From: JBDOQU01 sp039839375
GTDB lineage: Bacteria > Pseudomonadota > Alphaproteobacteria > DSM-16000 > Inquilinaceae
DNA length: 64,000 nt
NCBI RefSeq assembly: GCF_039839375.1
Contig: NZ_JBDOQU010000010.1
Location: 88,680-152,679, forward strand
Direction of reading: 5' to 3'
Shown here: positions 43,907 through 53,699 of the stretch, one piece after another
Layout of the letters: every line of letters starts with the position of its first letter
Numbering within the stretch: the first letter of the stretch is position 1
Made by a program: the position numbers and the translations under genes
The notes under the pieces: generated by a model
What the model saw: only the letters and a program-made list of their open reading frames with translations
Told to the model about the DNA's origin: nothing
The model's database searches: none

Positions 43907-44122
43907 ATGAGGAAGATCGGATCCGTGCTGGCCGCGTGGGCGGCCGGCATCGCTGTGTGGGGCGTGGCGTTGGCGGCGGTGTCCGCCATCACCGACGCGC
44001 CCTCCCCCGAATTGATCGACGACAGGATCGAATACCTGAAGGAAATGCAGATGAACGAACTGTCGCCGCCCACCACGCCGGGCGTGCCGGAATACAGCCT
44101 TCGGTACGATCCGGGGCATTGA
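43907..44122 (+). CDS. small single-span or secreted protein of unknown function
   Basis: 71 aa from ATG at 43907 with a strong GGAGAGG 5 nt upstream. The N-terminal MRKIGSVLAAWAAGIAVWGV...AVSAITDA is a signal peptide or anchor (about residues 5-30). The rest is an acidic, Pro-rich tail (PELIDDRIEYLKEMQMNEL, TTPGVPEYSLRYDPGH). No cysteine. I do not recognise a family. The strong ribosome site and the palindrome upstream argue that it is a real gene. It converges with cca across family C copy 2. Confidence 0.65.
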   Translation: MRKIGSVLAAWAAGIAVWGVALAAVSAITDAPSPELIDDRIEYLKEMQMNELSPPTTPGVPEYSLRYDPGH

Positions 44123-44126
44123 GGGC

Positions 44127-45410
44127 TTAACGCCCCTCACCCTCCCGGCTTCGCCGGGTCCCTCCCTCTCCCAGGAGGGGCGAGGGTAAGTCGATAGCCC
44201 TCTCCCCGCCGGGGAGAGGGTTGGGTGAGGGGCAGTTGGTTTTCGCCCTGTCCAGGAGCGCCGCCCGGTCGGGCCTGAAATCCTCCGCGATCCACCAGCC
44301 TTCCAGTTCCGACAGCAGCCGGCCCACCTCCGGGCCGGTGGTGAGGCCAAGCGCCAACAGGTCCGCGCCCCGGACCGGAAATGTCGGGGGCGTCCAGGCG
44401 CCGAGATCGGCTTGCGGCGGCCTTCCTTCGGTTTTCGCCAGACGGATCAGATCGTCCGCCGCCGGCCGGCCGAGCCGGTAGGCCAGGCGGCGCAGGTCGG
44501 CGGCGGAGGCTCCATCCTCCACCGCGTTCCAGTTTTCCGACAGCGTCGCCAGGCGCTCCCGTTCGATGTTGGACAGGCGCAGCCGGTCGGGCAGGGCCTG
44601 CGGTGCGTCCGGCCCCAGCAGCGCTGCGAGGCGCAGGATCGGGTCGGGCGGGCCTTCCAGGCGGGCCAGCCTATCCGCATCGCCGTCTACGCCCAGGGCC
44701 GCGCGCGCTACGTCGGCCTCGATCATCCTCCGCCAGACGGGGGCGGGGTCCGGGGCGGAAAGCAGTTTGAGCAATTCCGCCCGCACCCGTTCCCCCGACA
44801 ATGTGGAAAGCAGCGGCGCGGCGCGGGCGCAGGCGGCCAGCGCATCGGGATCCGGCGCGCCCTTCCCGTACCAGGCATGGAAGCGGAAGAAGCGCAGCAG
44901 GCGCAGCACGTCCTCCGCGATCCGGCGGTCGGCGTCGCCGACGAAGCGGACACGGCCGGCCAGCGCATCGTCGATCCCGCCTGCCGGATCGTGCAGCACG
45001 CCGCCGATGTCGGCATAAAGCGCGTTCATCGTGAAGTCGCGGCGCGAGGCGTCCTCCGCCCAATTGTCGGTGAAGGCGACCCGCGCACGCCTTCCGTCCG
45101 TCTCCACATCCCGCCGCAGCGTCGTGATCTCGAACGGGCGATGGTCGGCGACCGCCGTCACCGTGCCGTGGTCGATGCCGGTCGGAACCGCCTTCAGCCC
45201 GGCCGCCTTCAGCGCCGCCAGGGTGCGGTCCGGCGTCAGCGTGGTCGCGATGTCGATATCGCCGAGTGGCCGCTTCAGCAGCGCGTCCCGAACGCAGCCG
45301 CCGACGAAGCGACCCTCGCCGCCGGCGTTGGACAGCGCCGCCATCACCCGTCCCGCCGCCGGATCGGAGAGCCAGGGCGCGTCCGAAAGCCGCGTCGGCC
45401 TATCGACCAT
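44127..45410 (-). CDS. cca: CCA tRNA nucleotidyltransferase (poly(A) polymerase family)
   Basis: 427 aa. The nucleotidyltransferase motifs are FVGGCVRDALL, GDIDIATTLTPD (metal-binding Asp pair) and DASRRDFTMNALYADIGG, followed by the RNA-binding helical domain with FVGDADRRIAEDVLRLLRFFRFHAWYG. It adds or repairs the 3' CCA of tRNA without template. Roughly the last 33 residues (PSPNPLPGGERAIDLPSPLL and on) are translation through family C repeat copy 2 and are not family sequence. The start lies 10 nt inside DUF6111. Confidence 0.92.
   Translation of the reverse strand: MVDRPTRLSDAPWLSDPAAGRVMAALSNAGGEGRFVGGCVRDALLKRPLGDIDIATTLTPDRTLAALKAAGLKAVPTGIDHGTVTAVADHRPFEITTLRRDVETDGRRARVAFTDNWAEDASRRDFTMNALYADIGGVLHDPAGGIDDALAGRVRFVGDADRRIAEDVLRLLRFFRFHAWYGKGAPDPDALAACARAAPLLSTLSGERVRAELLKLLSAPDPAPVWRRMIEADVARAALGVDGDADRLARLEGPPDPILRLAALLGPDAPQALPDRLRLSNIERERLATLSENWNAVEDGASAADLRRLAYRLGRPAADDLIRLAKTEGRPPQADLGAWTPPTFPVRGADLLALGLTTGPEVGRLLSELEGWWIAEDFRPDRAALLDRAKTNCPSPNPLPGGERAIDLPSPLLGEGGTRRSREGEGR
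44133..44232. repeat. family C long palindromic repeat, copy 2
   Basis: 100 bp, CCCCTCACCC to GGGTGAGGGG, with inner CCCTCTCCC and GGGGAGAGGG arms. It is close in sequence to copy 1 (31423-31524). It fills the convergent gap between the 71-aa protein and cca and is entirely inside the cca reading frame. Confidence 0.85.
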
Positions 45411-45675
45411 CGGGCGCTTCCTCCACGATCCGGCCGGGCAGGATGGTCCCGTCCTCCGCCGTGTGTGGCGGGATGTAGATGCCGCCCGGCTCTTCCTCTC
45501 CCCACAGCGCCCAGCCGATCATCCCGACCGCGAACAGCGCCGTGCCGGCCAGCGCCAGGGGCAGAGCCGGCAGCCCGCGGAACAGCCCTTCGGTCCGGCG
45601 TCGGGCGACGAGCCGCCAGACGATGAAAAGAAGAGTCGGCAGCAGAAGCAGGAGAAGCGGCAGGTAGCGGCGCAT
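45400..45675 (-). CDS. DUF6111-like small membrane protein
   Basis: 91 aa from ATG at 45675, which overlaps the Nudix TGA (TGATG). Two hydrophobic helices (about 4-22 and 38-58) are followed by an acidic, Pro/Gly-rich tail EEEPGGIYIPPHTAEDG. This matches the DUF6111 layout as I recall it; the function is unknown. It is conserved in position between the Nudix and cca genes. Confidence 0.75.
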   Translation of the reverse strand: MRRYLPLLLLLLPTLLFIVWRLVARRRTEGLFRGLPALPLALAGTALFAVGMIGWALWGEEEPGGIYIPPHTAEDGTILPGRIVEEAPDGR

Positions 45676-46292
45676 CAATCGACCTCCAGCGCTTCGCGCA
45701 GGTTCAGCAGCATGCCCGCCGTCGCCCCCCAGATGAAGCGTTCGCCATAGGGGAAGACATAGAAGAACCGCTCCCTTCCCTGGAATATCCGGCTGTGCCG
45801 CTCGGGCTTGCCCGGCCCCAGCACGAAGCCCAGCGGCACCTCGAACACCTCCGCCACCTCGAACGGATCCGGCTCCAGCGTGAAGGGCGGCCGGACGAGC
45901 CCCACGAAGGGCACGATCCGGAAGCCGGTTCGGGTGACGTAGGTGTCCAGCCGGCCCATGATGTCGATCTTCTCGCGCGGCAGACCGATCTCCTCCTCCG
46001 TCTCGCGCAGGGCGGCGTCCAGCGCATCCTCGTCCTCCTCTTCCGTCCGGCCGCCGGGGAAGCTGATCTGGCCGGCATGGGCGGCCAGATGATCGGTCCG
46101 GAGCGTCAGCAGGATATGCAGCCCGTCCTCCCGCTCGACCAGCGGGATCAGCACGGCGGCCTCCCGCAGGCTGGCGGGAGGCAACATGTCGGGGTTGAGG
46201 TCGTGATCCCCCCTGATCTTGCGGCGGTCGGCCGTCACCGGCGTCTCGAATCGCGGCAGCCGCCGCCGCAGATCCTCCCGGTCGAACCTCAT
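45675..46292 (-). CDS. CoA pyrophosphatase-like Nudix hydrolase
   Basis: 205 aa from ATG at 46292, which overlaps the DUF1285 stop (ATGA). QISFPGGRTEEEDEDALD leads to the Nudix helix RETEEEIGLP, and the UPF0035-type VLIPLVEREDGLHILLTLRT precedes it. Related enzymes hydrolyse CoA or related diphosphates. The substrate is inferred from this resemblance. Confidence 0.87.
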   Translation of the reverse strand: MRFDREDLRRRLPRFETPVTADRRKIRGDHDLNPDMLPPASLREAAVLIPLVEREDGLHILLTLRTDHLAAHAGQISFPGGRTEEEDEDALDAALRETEEEIGLPREKIDIMGRLDTYVTRTGFRIVPFVGLVRPPFTLEPDPFEVAEVFEVPLGFVLGPGKPERHSRIFQGRERFFYVFPYGERFIWGATAGMLLNLREALEVD

Positions 46293-46804
46293 GCCGAATC
46301 CAGCGGGAAGAAGCGGCTCTTGCTCCAGACGCCCGTCCGCCCCTCGTGGCTTTCGGCCATTTCGGCCAGTTCGTAATAGACCGGGCGCGCGATCAGCGCC
46401 TCCAGCCCGCCGCCCAGCGCGACATAGGGGCTGGGCTCCCCGGTCGTCGGATCGAAGGCGACGCGGATCGGGTGGTCGGGGCCGGCCGTCGTTTCCCGTT
46501 CGACATTGGTGCGGAAGGTCAGCGTCCGGTCGCTTCCTTCGCCGGCGACCTCCACCGCGACGGCGACGAAGGGCGCGTCCTCCACCTCTATCCGGCCGCG
46601 TTCGGCTGGGGTCATCAGCCAATAGTCGCCGGCCTCGTCGCGCTTCAGCACCGTCGCGAACAGCCGCACCAGCTCCATCCGCCGAATCGGCGCGCCTTCA
46701 TGGAACCATGTGCCGTCCCTGGCTATCCTGATGGGATAGGCCTCGTCCTCCGCGGAGGGCGGCCGGCGGAGGGCTTCGAGGGGATCGCCTTCAGGCTGGG
46801 TCAT
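46289..46804 (-). CDS. DUF1285 domain-containing protein
   Basis: 171 aa from ATG at 46804 (the longer open frame runs antisense to moxR). DUF1285 features are IRIARDGTWFHEGAPIRRMELVRLF, YWLMTPAERGRIEVEDAPFVAV and YVALGGGLEALIARPVYYEL. The fold is a PH-like/lipocalin-type barrel in a solved family member, but the function is unknown. First gene of the DUF1285-Nudix-DUF6111-cca operon, divergent from moxR. Confidence 0.87.
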   Translation of the reverse strand: MTQPEGDPLEALRRPPSAEDEAYPIRIARDGTWFHEGAPIRRMELVRLFATVLKRDEAGDYWLMTPAERGRIEVEDAPFVAVAVEVAGEGSDRTLTFRTNVERETTAGPDHPIRVAFDPTTGEPSPYVALGGGLEALIARPVYYELAEMAESHEGRTGVWSKSRFFPLDSA

Positions 46805-46883
46805 CTCACCTTTTCCCGGGTGGCGGCTTCCGATTTTCGCCATACTCTCAAGGTAGTCAGTCCGAGGAAGGGAGACCACACCA

Positions 46884-47909
<1,026 letters not shown>

Positions 47910-47926
47910 ACCGAAAGGCGACGCCT

Positions 47927-48826
47927 TTGGCGAAGCAAGCGTCCGACGCCATCAAGCGCCAGCAGCGCGCGGAGGCGCTGGCGGCGACGCTGCCGCCCCT
48001 GCTGGCGGCGGCGGAACGGGTGGCGTCGACCGTCGCCCAGGGCGTCCATGGACGCCGCCGCGTCGGCATGGGCGAAAGCTTCTGGCAGTTCCGCCGCTAC
48101 CAACCCGGCGACGAGGTGCGGGCGATCGACTGGCGCCAGACCGCGAAGAGCCGCGCCGTCTTCGTGCGCGAGCTGGAATGGGAGGCCTCCCAATCCGTCT
48201 GGCTGTGGCGCGACGCCGATCCTTCCATGGATTACCGGTCGCGGCCTGACCTGCCGACCAAGCGGGAACGGGCGGAGATCCTGCTGCTGGCGCTGGCCTC
48301 GCTGCTGAACCGCGCCGGCGAACGGATCGCGCTGGTCGGGGGCGACGGACCGCCGGCGGCGGGGCGCGCCAATGTCGGCCGCATCGCGCTCGCCCTGTCG
48401 ACCGCATCGGCCCGGCCGGAAGCCGACCGCGTGCCGCGTCATGCCGGCATCGTGTTGCTGGGGGATTTCCTGGACCCGCTGGAGGAGATCGACGCGGAGA
48501 TCGCTTCCCTGGCCGATCGCGGGGTTCGCGGGCACATCCTCCAGATCCTCGATCCGGCGGAGGCGACGATGCCCTTCGCCGGCCGGGTGCGGTTCGAGGA
48601 TTTCACCGGACGCGAGGAGCCGGTGCTGGTCCGCCGCGTCGAAGGGGTGCGCGACGCCTTCCTGGCGCGGCTGAAGGCGCGGCAGGACGGGCTGGCGACG
48701 CTGGCCCGGACGGCCGGATGGACCTGCGCCGTCCATCGCACCGACCGTCCGGCGGAAGCGGCGCTCCTTTCCCTGTTCACTGCGATCTCCGGCGAAGTCA
48801 CCGGCGTCCCGGCGGAAAGGGCGTGA
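47927..48826 (+). CDS. DUF58 domain-containing protein (MoxR partner)
   Basis: 299 aa from TTG at 47927, with GAAAGG 8 nt upstream; a GTG at 47891 inside moxR is an alternative. The DUF58 signature GRRRVGMGESFWQFRRYQPGDEVRAIDWRQTAKSRAVFVRELE (abridged: QPGDEVRAIDWRQTA, VRELEWEASQSVWLW) and the vWA-like region with DADPSMDY follow. It likely recruits or scaffolds the membrane proteins encoded after it. Confidence 0.9.
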   Translation: MAKQASDAIKRQQRAEALAATLPPLLAAAERVASTVAQGVHGRRRVGMGESFWQFRRYQPGDEVRAIDWRQTAKSRAVFVRELEWEASQSVWLWRDADPSMDYRSRPDLPTKRERAEILLLALASLLNRAGERIALVGGDGPPAAGRANVGRIALALSTASARPEADRVPRHAGIVLLGDFLDPLEEIDAEIASLADRGVRGHILQILDPAEATMPFAGRVRFEDFTGREEPVLVRRVEGVRDAFLARLKARQDGLATLARTAGWTCAVHRTDRPAEAALLSLFTAISGEVTGVPAERA

Positions 48827-48830
48827 GCCG

Positions 48831-51575
48831 ATGCTGAACCAGATCGCAGGCGGCCTTTCCGGCCTGTTCGCGGGGGCGGGCGGCCTCGCCTTCGCGACCC
48901 CCTGGATGCTGACGGCGCTCGCGGCTCTACCGGTGATCTACTGGCTGCTGCGCGTGACCCCGCCTTCGCCCAGGCGCAACCCCTTCTCCGGCAAGGCGGC
49001 GCGGATGCTGCGCGACCTGATCGCGCGGGAGGAGACCCCGGACCGGACGCCCTGGTGGCTCCTGGCGCTCAGGCTGCTGATTGCGGCGCTGATCATCCTC
49101 GGCCTTGCCCGGCCGGTGCTCAACCCCGGCGAGGCGTTGCCGGGCGGCGGGCCGCTGCTGGTGGTCGTCGACAATGGCTGGGCCGCCGCGCGCGACTGGC
49201 CGGCGCGGCGGGCGCTGATGGGCGACCTCGCCGACCGGGCGGAGCGGACCGACCGGGATATCTACCTGCTGACCACCGCGCCCGGCCCGTCGGGCGATCC
49301 GATAGCGGTCTCCGGCCGGCTGCGCCCAGCCGAGGCGCGGGGCGTGATGGAGGCGCTGGTCCCCCATCCCTGGCCGACCGACCGCGCCGCCGCCGCCCAG
49401 GCGGTGACGGAAGCAGCGCTGCCGCCTTCCGGTTACGCTGTCTGGCTGAGCGACGGGCTGGCGGGGGAAGGCGACACTGCTCTGATGGAGCAGCTTCAGC
49501 GGTTCGGCGGGCTGGAGATGGTGCTGCCGGACGAGGGCGGGACGGCGCGGCTGCTTCGGCCGCCGGAGCATGAGGGGGAGGACCTGCTTGTCCCCATCCT
49601 CCGCGCGTCGGAGGGTGCCGGGACCGCGACCGTCCGCGTGCTGGCCGAGGACGGCCGGCTGATCGGCCGGGAGGTCGTGAGTTTCCAGCCGGGAGAGCGG
49701 CAGGGGCAAGCGCGCTTCTCCCTGCCCACGGAGCTTCGAAACGAGGCGGCGCGCATCGATATCGACGGCGAGACAACGGCGGGCGCGGTCGTCCTTCTGG
49801 ACGAACGCTGGCGTCGCAGGCCCGTCGGCATCGCGGCCGCCGCGACCCAGGGGGAGACGCAGCCCCTCTTGTCCGACACCCATTATGTGGAGCGCGCGCT
49901 CGCGCCGTTCAGTGACATCAGGTTCGGCACGATCGAGGAATTGATCCAGGACGGGGCCGCGGTGCTGGTCCTGCCGGACACCGGCGCGTTGAGCGAGGAG
50001 GAGACGGCAAGCCTGCAGGGCTGGATGGCGGAAGGCGGCGTCGTGCTGCGTTTTGCCGGCCCGCTGATGGCGGCCAATCCCGACCAACTCCTGCCGGTAT
50101 CGCTGAGGATGGGCGACCGCACCCTCTCCGGCGCGCTTTCCTGGACCGAGCCGATGCCGCTCGCGCCGTTCCCCGATACGGGTCCGTTCGCCGATCTGGA
50201 GCCGCCGGGGGATGTCAGGATCGAACGGCAGGTGCTGGCCGAACCGACGCTGGACCTTGCCAGCCGGACGTGGGCCCGGCTGACCGACGGCACGCCGCTG
50301 GTGACTGGGGAGGCGCGCGGCGAAGGCTGGCTGGTCCTGTTCCACGTCACGGCGGGGCCGGAATGGTCCAACCTGCCCCTGTCGGGCCTGTTCGTGGAGA
50401 TGCTGCGCGCGGTGGTGGGGCTGAGCGAAGGCAGCGCGGCGGTTTCCGAGGGCCGGACGCTGGAGCCCTACCGGACGCTCGACGGGTTCGGCCGCTTGCA
50501 GACGCCGCCTCCCACGGCGCTGCCGATCACTTTCGGCGATATGGTGGGGCCGCGCCATCCGCCCGGCTTCTACGGCACGGAGGATGCCCGGACGGCGATC
50601 AATCTGGGCGCGGAGATCGACGCGCCGACGCCCCTCTCCGGCTTCCCGCCGGGTGTCGCGCTGGGCGGTTACGAGGCGCGGGGCGAGGTTCCCCTGTTGC
50701 CCTGGCTGCTGGCGGCGGCGATGGCGCTGATCGCGATCGATCTGGTGATCGCGCTGGGTCTGCGCGGCCTGCTCACGCTGGCCCGCCGAAGCGCGACGGC
50801 GATCGCGCTGTTGGCCGCGTTGGCCGGACTTCCCGTGACGGACGCGTGGGCTCAGGGGGATGAGCAGTTCGCGCTCCAGGCGGCCACCGGGCTCTATCTC
50901 GCCTATGTCGAGACAGGGATTCCCGAAGTGGACCGGACCAGCGAGGCGGGGCTTGAGACGCTGTCGGAAGTGCTCAGGGCGCGGACAGCGGTCGAGGCCG
51001 ACGGCGCGATGGCGGTCGATCCGGAGACGGACGAGCTTGCCTTCTTCCCGCTGATCTACTGGCCGGTGGTGGCGGAGCAGCCGGATTTGTCGGACGAGGC
51101 GATCGACCGGCTGAACCGCTATCTGGCGACCGGCGGCACGATCCTCTTCGACACCCGCGACCGGGGCGGCGACGCCTTCGGTGGCGGCGAGGGCACCCAG
51201 CGGCTACGCACGCTGATCGAGGGGCTGGACGTGCCGGCGCTGACTCCTGTCCCGCCGGAACATGTGCTGACCAAGGCCTTCTACCTGATGCAGGAATTCC
51301 CCGGCCGCTACGAGGGCGGGGAGGTCTGGGTGGAAAATACCAGCGAGACGGTCAATGACGGCGTCTCCTCCGTCATCATCGGTGGCAACGACTGGGCGGC
51401 GGCGTGGGCGCGGGGCGAATCGGGCCTGCCGCTCTATCCTGTCGTTCCCGGCGGCGAGCGCCAGCGGGAGATGGCCTACCGCTTCGGCGTCAACCTCGTG
51501 ATGTACGCGCTGACCGGCAACTACAAGGCCGACCAGGTGCATGTCCCGGCGATCCTGGAACGGCTGGGCCAGTGA
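48831..51575 (+). CDS. BatA-like/DUF4159 membrane protein
   Basis: 914 aa. N-terminal BatA-type region with two membrane helices (residues about 22-40 and 65-90, PWWLLALRLLIAALIILGLARP), a large periplasmic/cytosolic alpha-beta part, two more helices (about 625-670), and a C-terminal DUF4159 domain (about 685-905) with LPYLIYWP-type FFPLIYWPVVAEQPD and LATGGTILFDTRD. Glutamine-amidotransferase-like beta-strands occur in the middle. Function unknown; it is in the MoxR operon. Confidence 0.85.
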   Translation: MLNQIAGGLSGLFAGAGGLAFATPWMLTALAALPVIYWLLRVTPPSPRRNPFSGKAARMLRDLIAREETPDRTPWWLLALRLLIAALIILGLARPVLNPGEALPGGGPLLVVVDNGWAAARDWPARRALMGDLADRAERTDRDIYLLTTAPGPSGDPIAVSGRLRPAEARGVMEALVPHPWPTDRAAAAQAVTEAALPPSGYAVWLSDGLAGEGDTALMEQLQRFGGLEMVLPDEGGTARLLRPPEHEGEDLLVPILRASEGAGTATVRVLAEDGRLIGREVVSFQPGERQGQARFSLPTELRNEAARIDIDGETTAGAVVLLDERWRRRPVGIAAAATQGETQPLLSDTHYVERALAPFSDIRFGTIEELIQDGAAVLVLPDTGALSEEETASLQGWMAEGGVVLRFAGPLMAANPDQLLPVSLRMGDRTLSGALSWTEPMPLAPFPDTGPFADLEPPGDVRIERQVLAEPTLDLASRTWARLTDGTPLVTGEARGEGWLVLFHVTAGPEWSNLPLSGLFVEMLRAVVGLSEGSAAVSEGRTLEPYRTLDGFGRLQTPPPTALPITFGDMVGPRHPPGFYGTEDARTAINLGAEIDAPTPLSGFPPGVALGGYEARGEVPLLPWLLAAAMALIAIDLVIALGLRGLLTLARRSATAIALLAALAGLPVTDAWAQGDEQFALQAATGLYLAYVETGIPEVDRTSEAGLETLSEVLRARTAVEADGAMAVDPETDELAFFPLIYWPVVAEQPDLSDEAIDRLNRYLATGGTILFDTRDRGGDAFGGGEGTQRLRTLIEGLDVPALTPVPPEHVLTKAFYLMQEFPGRYEGGEVWVENTSETVNDGVSSVIIGGNDWAAAWARGESGLPLYPVVPGGERQREMAYRFGVNLVMYALTGNYKADQVHVPAILERLGQ

Positions 51576-51576
51576 C

Positions 51577-53685
51577 ATGATCGACGCCGCCTCCATCGCC
51601 TTCGCGCCCCTGCTGCCCTGGACGGTCCTGGGCCCGCTGTTCGGCCTGGCCGCCGCAGCACTGCTGGTCGGCCTCTTCCGCCGCGCGCCGGGGATGACCT
51701 TCCGCTTCCTCACCCTGGCGGCGCTGGCGGTCGTGCTGGTCAACCCCTCCCTGGTGCGGGAGGAGCGGGAGCCGATCGACGATGTCGCGGTGGTGGTGGT
51801 CGACGAATCGCCCAGCCAGGAGATCGGCGCGCGGTCGGACAGGGCGGAGGAAGCCCTGGCGGCGCTGGAGACGGAGCTTGCCGCGTTCGAGGATCTGGAG
51901 GTCCGGGTCGTCCGCCCGCAGCGCGGGGAGGATTCCGCGATCGAGGAAACGGCGCTGTTCGACGCGGTAGACCAGGCGGTGGCCGACATCCCCCGGCGCA
52001 GAATCGCCGGAACGGTGCTGATCACCGACGGCCAGGTGCATGACGTGCCGGAGGATTTGACCGCGCTCGACGGCATGGGGCCGGTCCACACGCTGCTGAC
52101 CGGGGAGCGGGAGGAGGCCGACCGGCGGCTGGTCATCACCAACGCGCCCTCTTTCGGTCTTGTGGACCGGACCGTGACGGTCACGGTCCGGATCGACGAT
52201 CTGCCGGCAGGAGACGACGCCGCGAATGGTTCGGCGGCGGTGACGGTCACGCAGGACGGGACGCGCAGCGACACCGTGCTGCTGCCTGTGGGCGTCGAGA
52301 CGCCGATGGAGTTCACGCTCGACCATGGCGGCCAGACGGTGCTGGAGTTCGAGGTCGAGGCGGCGGCGGCGGAGTTGAGCCTTGCCAACAACCGCGCCGC
52401 CGTGGCGATCAACGGGGTGCGCGACCGGCTACGGGTCCTGCTGGTTTCGGGCGAACCCCATTCGGGCGAGCGGACCTGGCGCAACATCCTGAAATCGGAC
52501 CCGTCGGTCGACCTGGTTCATTTCACCATCCTGCGCCCGCCGGAGAAGCAGGACGGCACGCCGATCAACGAGCTGTCGCTGATCTCCTTCCCGATCCGGG
52601 AGCTGTTCGAGCTGCGGCTGAACGAGTTTGACCTGATCATCTTCGACCGGTACCGGCGGCGCGGCGTGTTGCCGAACATCTATCTTTCCAACATCGCGGA
52701 ATACGTCACCAGCGGCGGCGCGTTCCTCGAGGCCAGCGGCCCGCAATTCGCCTCCTCCTTCAGCCTCTACCGCACGCCGCTGGGCGATGTGCTGCCGGGT
52801 GAGCCGACCGGAGAGGTGCTGGTCGAGGGCTTCCGCCCCGACGTTACCGAACTTGGCCACCGCCATCCTGTCACCGCCGGGCTGGCCGGAGTCGTGCCAC
52901 CGGGCGAGGAGGCGGGAGAGCCGGGCGCGGGCGAGCCGGAATGGGGCCGCTGGTTCCGCCAGATCGACGTGCGCGCGACCGGCGGCTCTGTGCTGATGGA
53001 TGGCATCGGCGACCGGCCGCTCCTGATCCTCGACCGTGTCGGGGAAGGCCGGGTGGCGCAACTGGCCTCCGACCAGATCTGGCTGTGGAGCCGGGGCTAT
53101 GAGGGCGGCGGTCCGCAGGCGGAACTGCTGCGCCGGCTGGCTCATTGGCTGATGAAGGAGCCGGAGCTGGAGGAGAACGATCTTCGGACCGTGGTCGACG
53201 GCGACAATATCCGGATCGTCCGCCGCAGCCTGGAGGAACTTCCCGAGGAGGTCCGGCTGACCACACCTTCCGGCGAAGAGGTGACGCTGACCCTGGTCGA
53301 GGAGGCGCCGGGCCTCGCCATCGCGGACTATGTGGCGCGGGAACCGGGCATCTTCCGGGTGGAGGATGGGGAGTTCACGGCGCTGGCGGTCGTCGGTACG
53401 CTCAACCCGCCGGAACTGTCCGACGTGCGGACGACGGCTGCTGTGCTGGAGCCGGCGGCGGAGGCGACCGGCGGCGGGATCTTCTGGCTGGCCGATGGCG
53501 GGCTGCCCGACATCCGCCGCACCGATCCCGACCGCGCTGCCGCGGGTGACGACTGGCTGGGCCTCCGCGCCAATGGCGACTACATCGTCACCGGCGTCCG
53601 CGACGTTCCGCTGTTGCCGGCCGCGCTCGCGCTCTTCCTGATCCTTGGCGCGCTGCTCGCCGCATGGCGGCGGGAGGGCCGGTAG
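51577..53685 (+). CDS. large membrane protein of the MoxR operon, vWA/glutamine-amidotransferase-like
   Basis: 702 aa from ATG at 51577, one base after the preceding stop. Two N-terminal helices (about 12-55), then VAVVVVDESPSQEIGARSDRAEEAL and GTVLITDGQVHD, a degenerate vWA fold. A region with RVLLVSGEPHSGERTWRNIL, LIIFDRY and YVTSGGAFLEASGP resembles the class I glutamine-amidotransferase-like domain of these proteins without the catalytic Cys. A C-terminal membrane helix ends the protein. Function unknown. Confidence 0.8.
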   Translation: MIDAASIAFAPLLPWTVLGPLFGLAAAALLVGLFRRAPGMTFRFLTLAALAVVLVNPSLVREEREPIDDVAVVVVDESPSQEIGARSDRAEEALAALETELAAFEDLEVRVVRPQRGEDSAIEETALFDAVDQAVADIPRRRIAGTVLITDGQVHDVPEDLTALDGMGPVHTLLTGEREEADRRLVITNAPSFGLVDRTVTVTVRIDDLPAGDDAANGSAAVTVTQDGTRSDTVLLPVGVETPMEFTLDHGGQTVLEFEVEAAAAELSLANNRAAVAINGVRDRLRVLLVSGEPHSGERTWRNILKSDPSVDLVHFTILRPPEKQDGTPINELSLISFPIRELFELRLNEFDLIIFDRYRRRGVLPNIYLSNIAEYVTSGGAFLEASGPQFASSFSLYRTPLGDVLPGEPTGEVLVEGFRPDVTELGHRHPVTAGLAGVVPPGEEAGEPGAGEPEWGRWFRQIDVRATGGSVLMDGIGDRPLLILDRVGEGRVAQLASDQIWLWSRGYEGGGPQAELLRRLAHWLMKEPELEENDLRTVVDGDNIRIVRRSLEELPEEVRLTTPSGEEVTLTLVEEAPGLAIADYVAREPGIFRVEDGEFTALAVVGTLNPPELSDVRTTAAVLEPAAEATGGGIFWLADGGLPDIRRTDPDRAAAGDDWLGLRANGDYIVTGVRDVPLLPAALALFLILGALLAAWRREGR

Positions 53686-53699
53686 GCCGGTTAGGGCAG

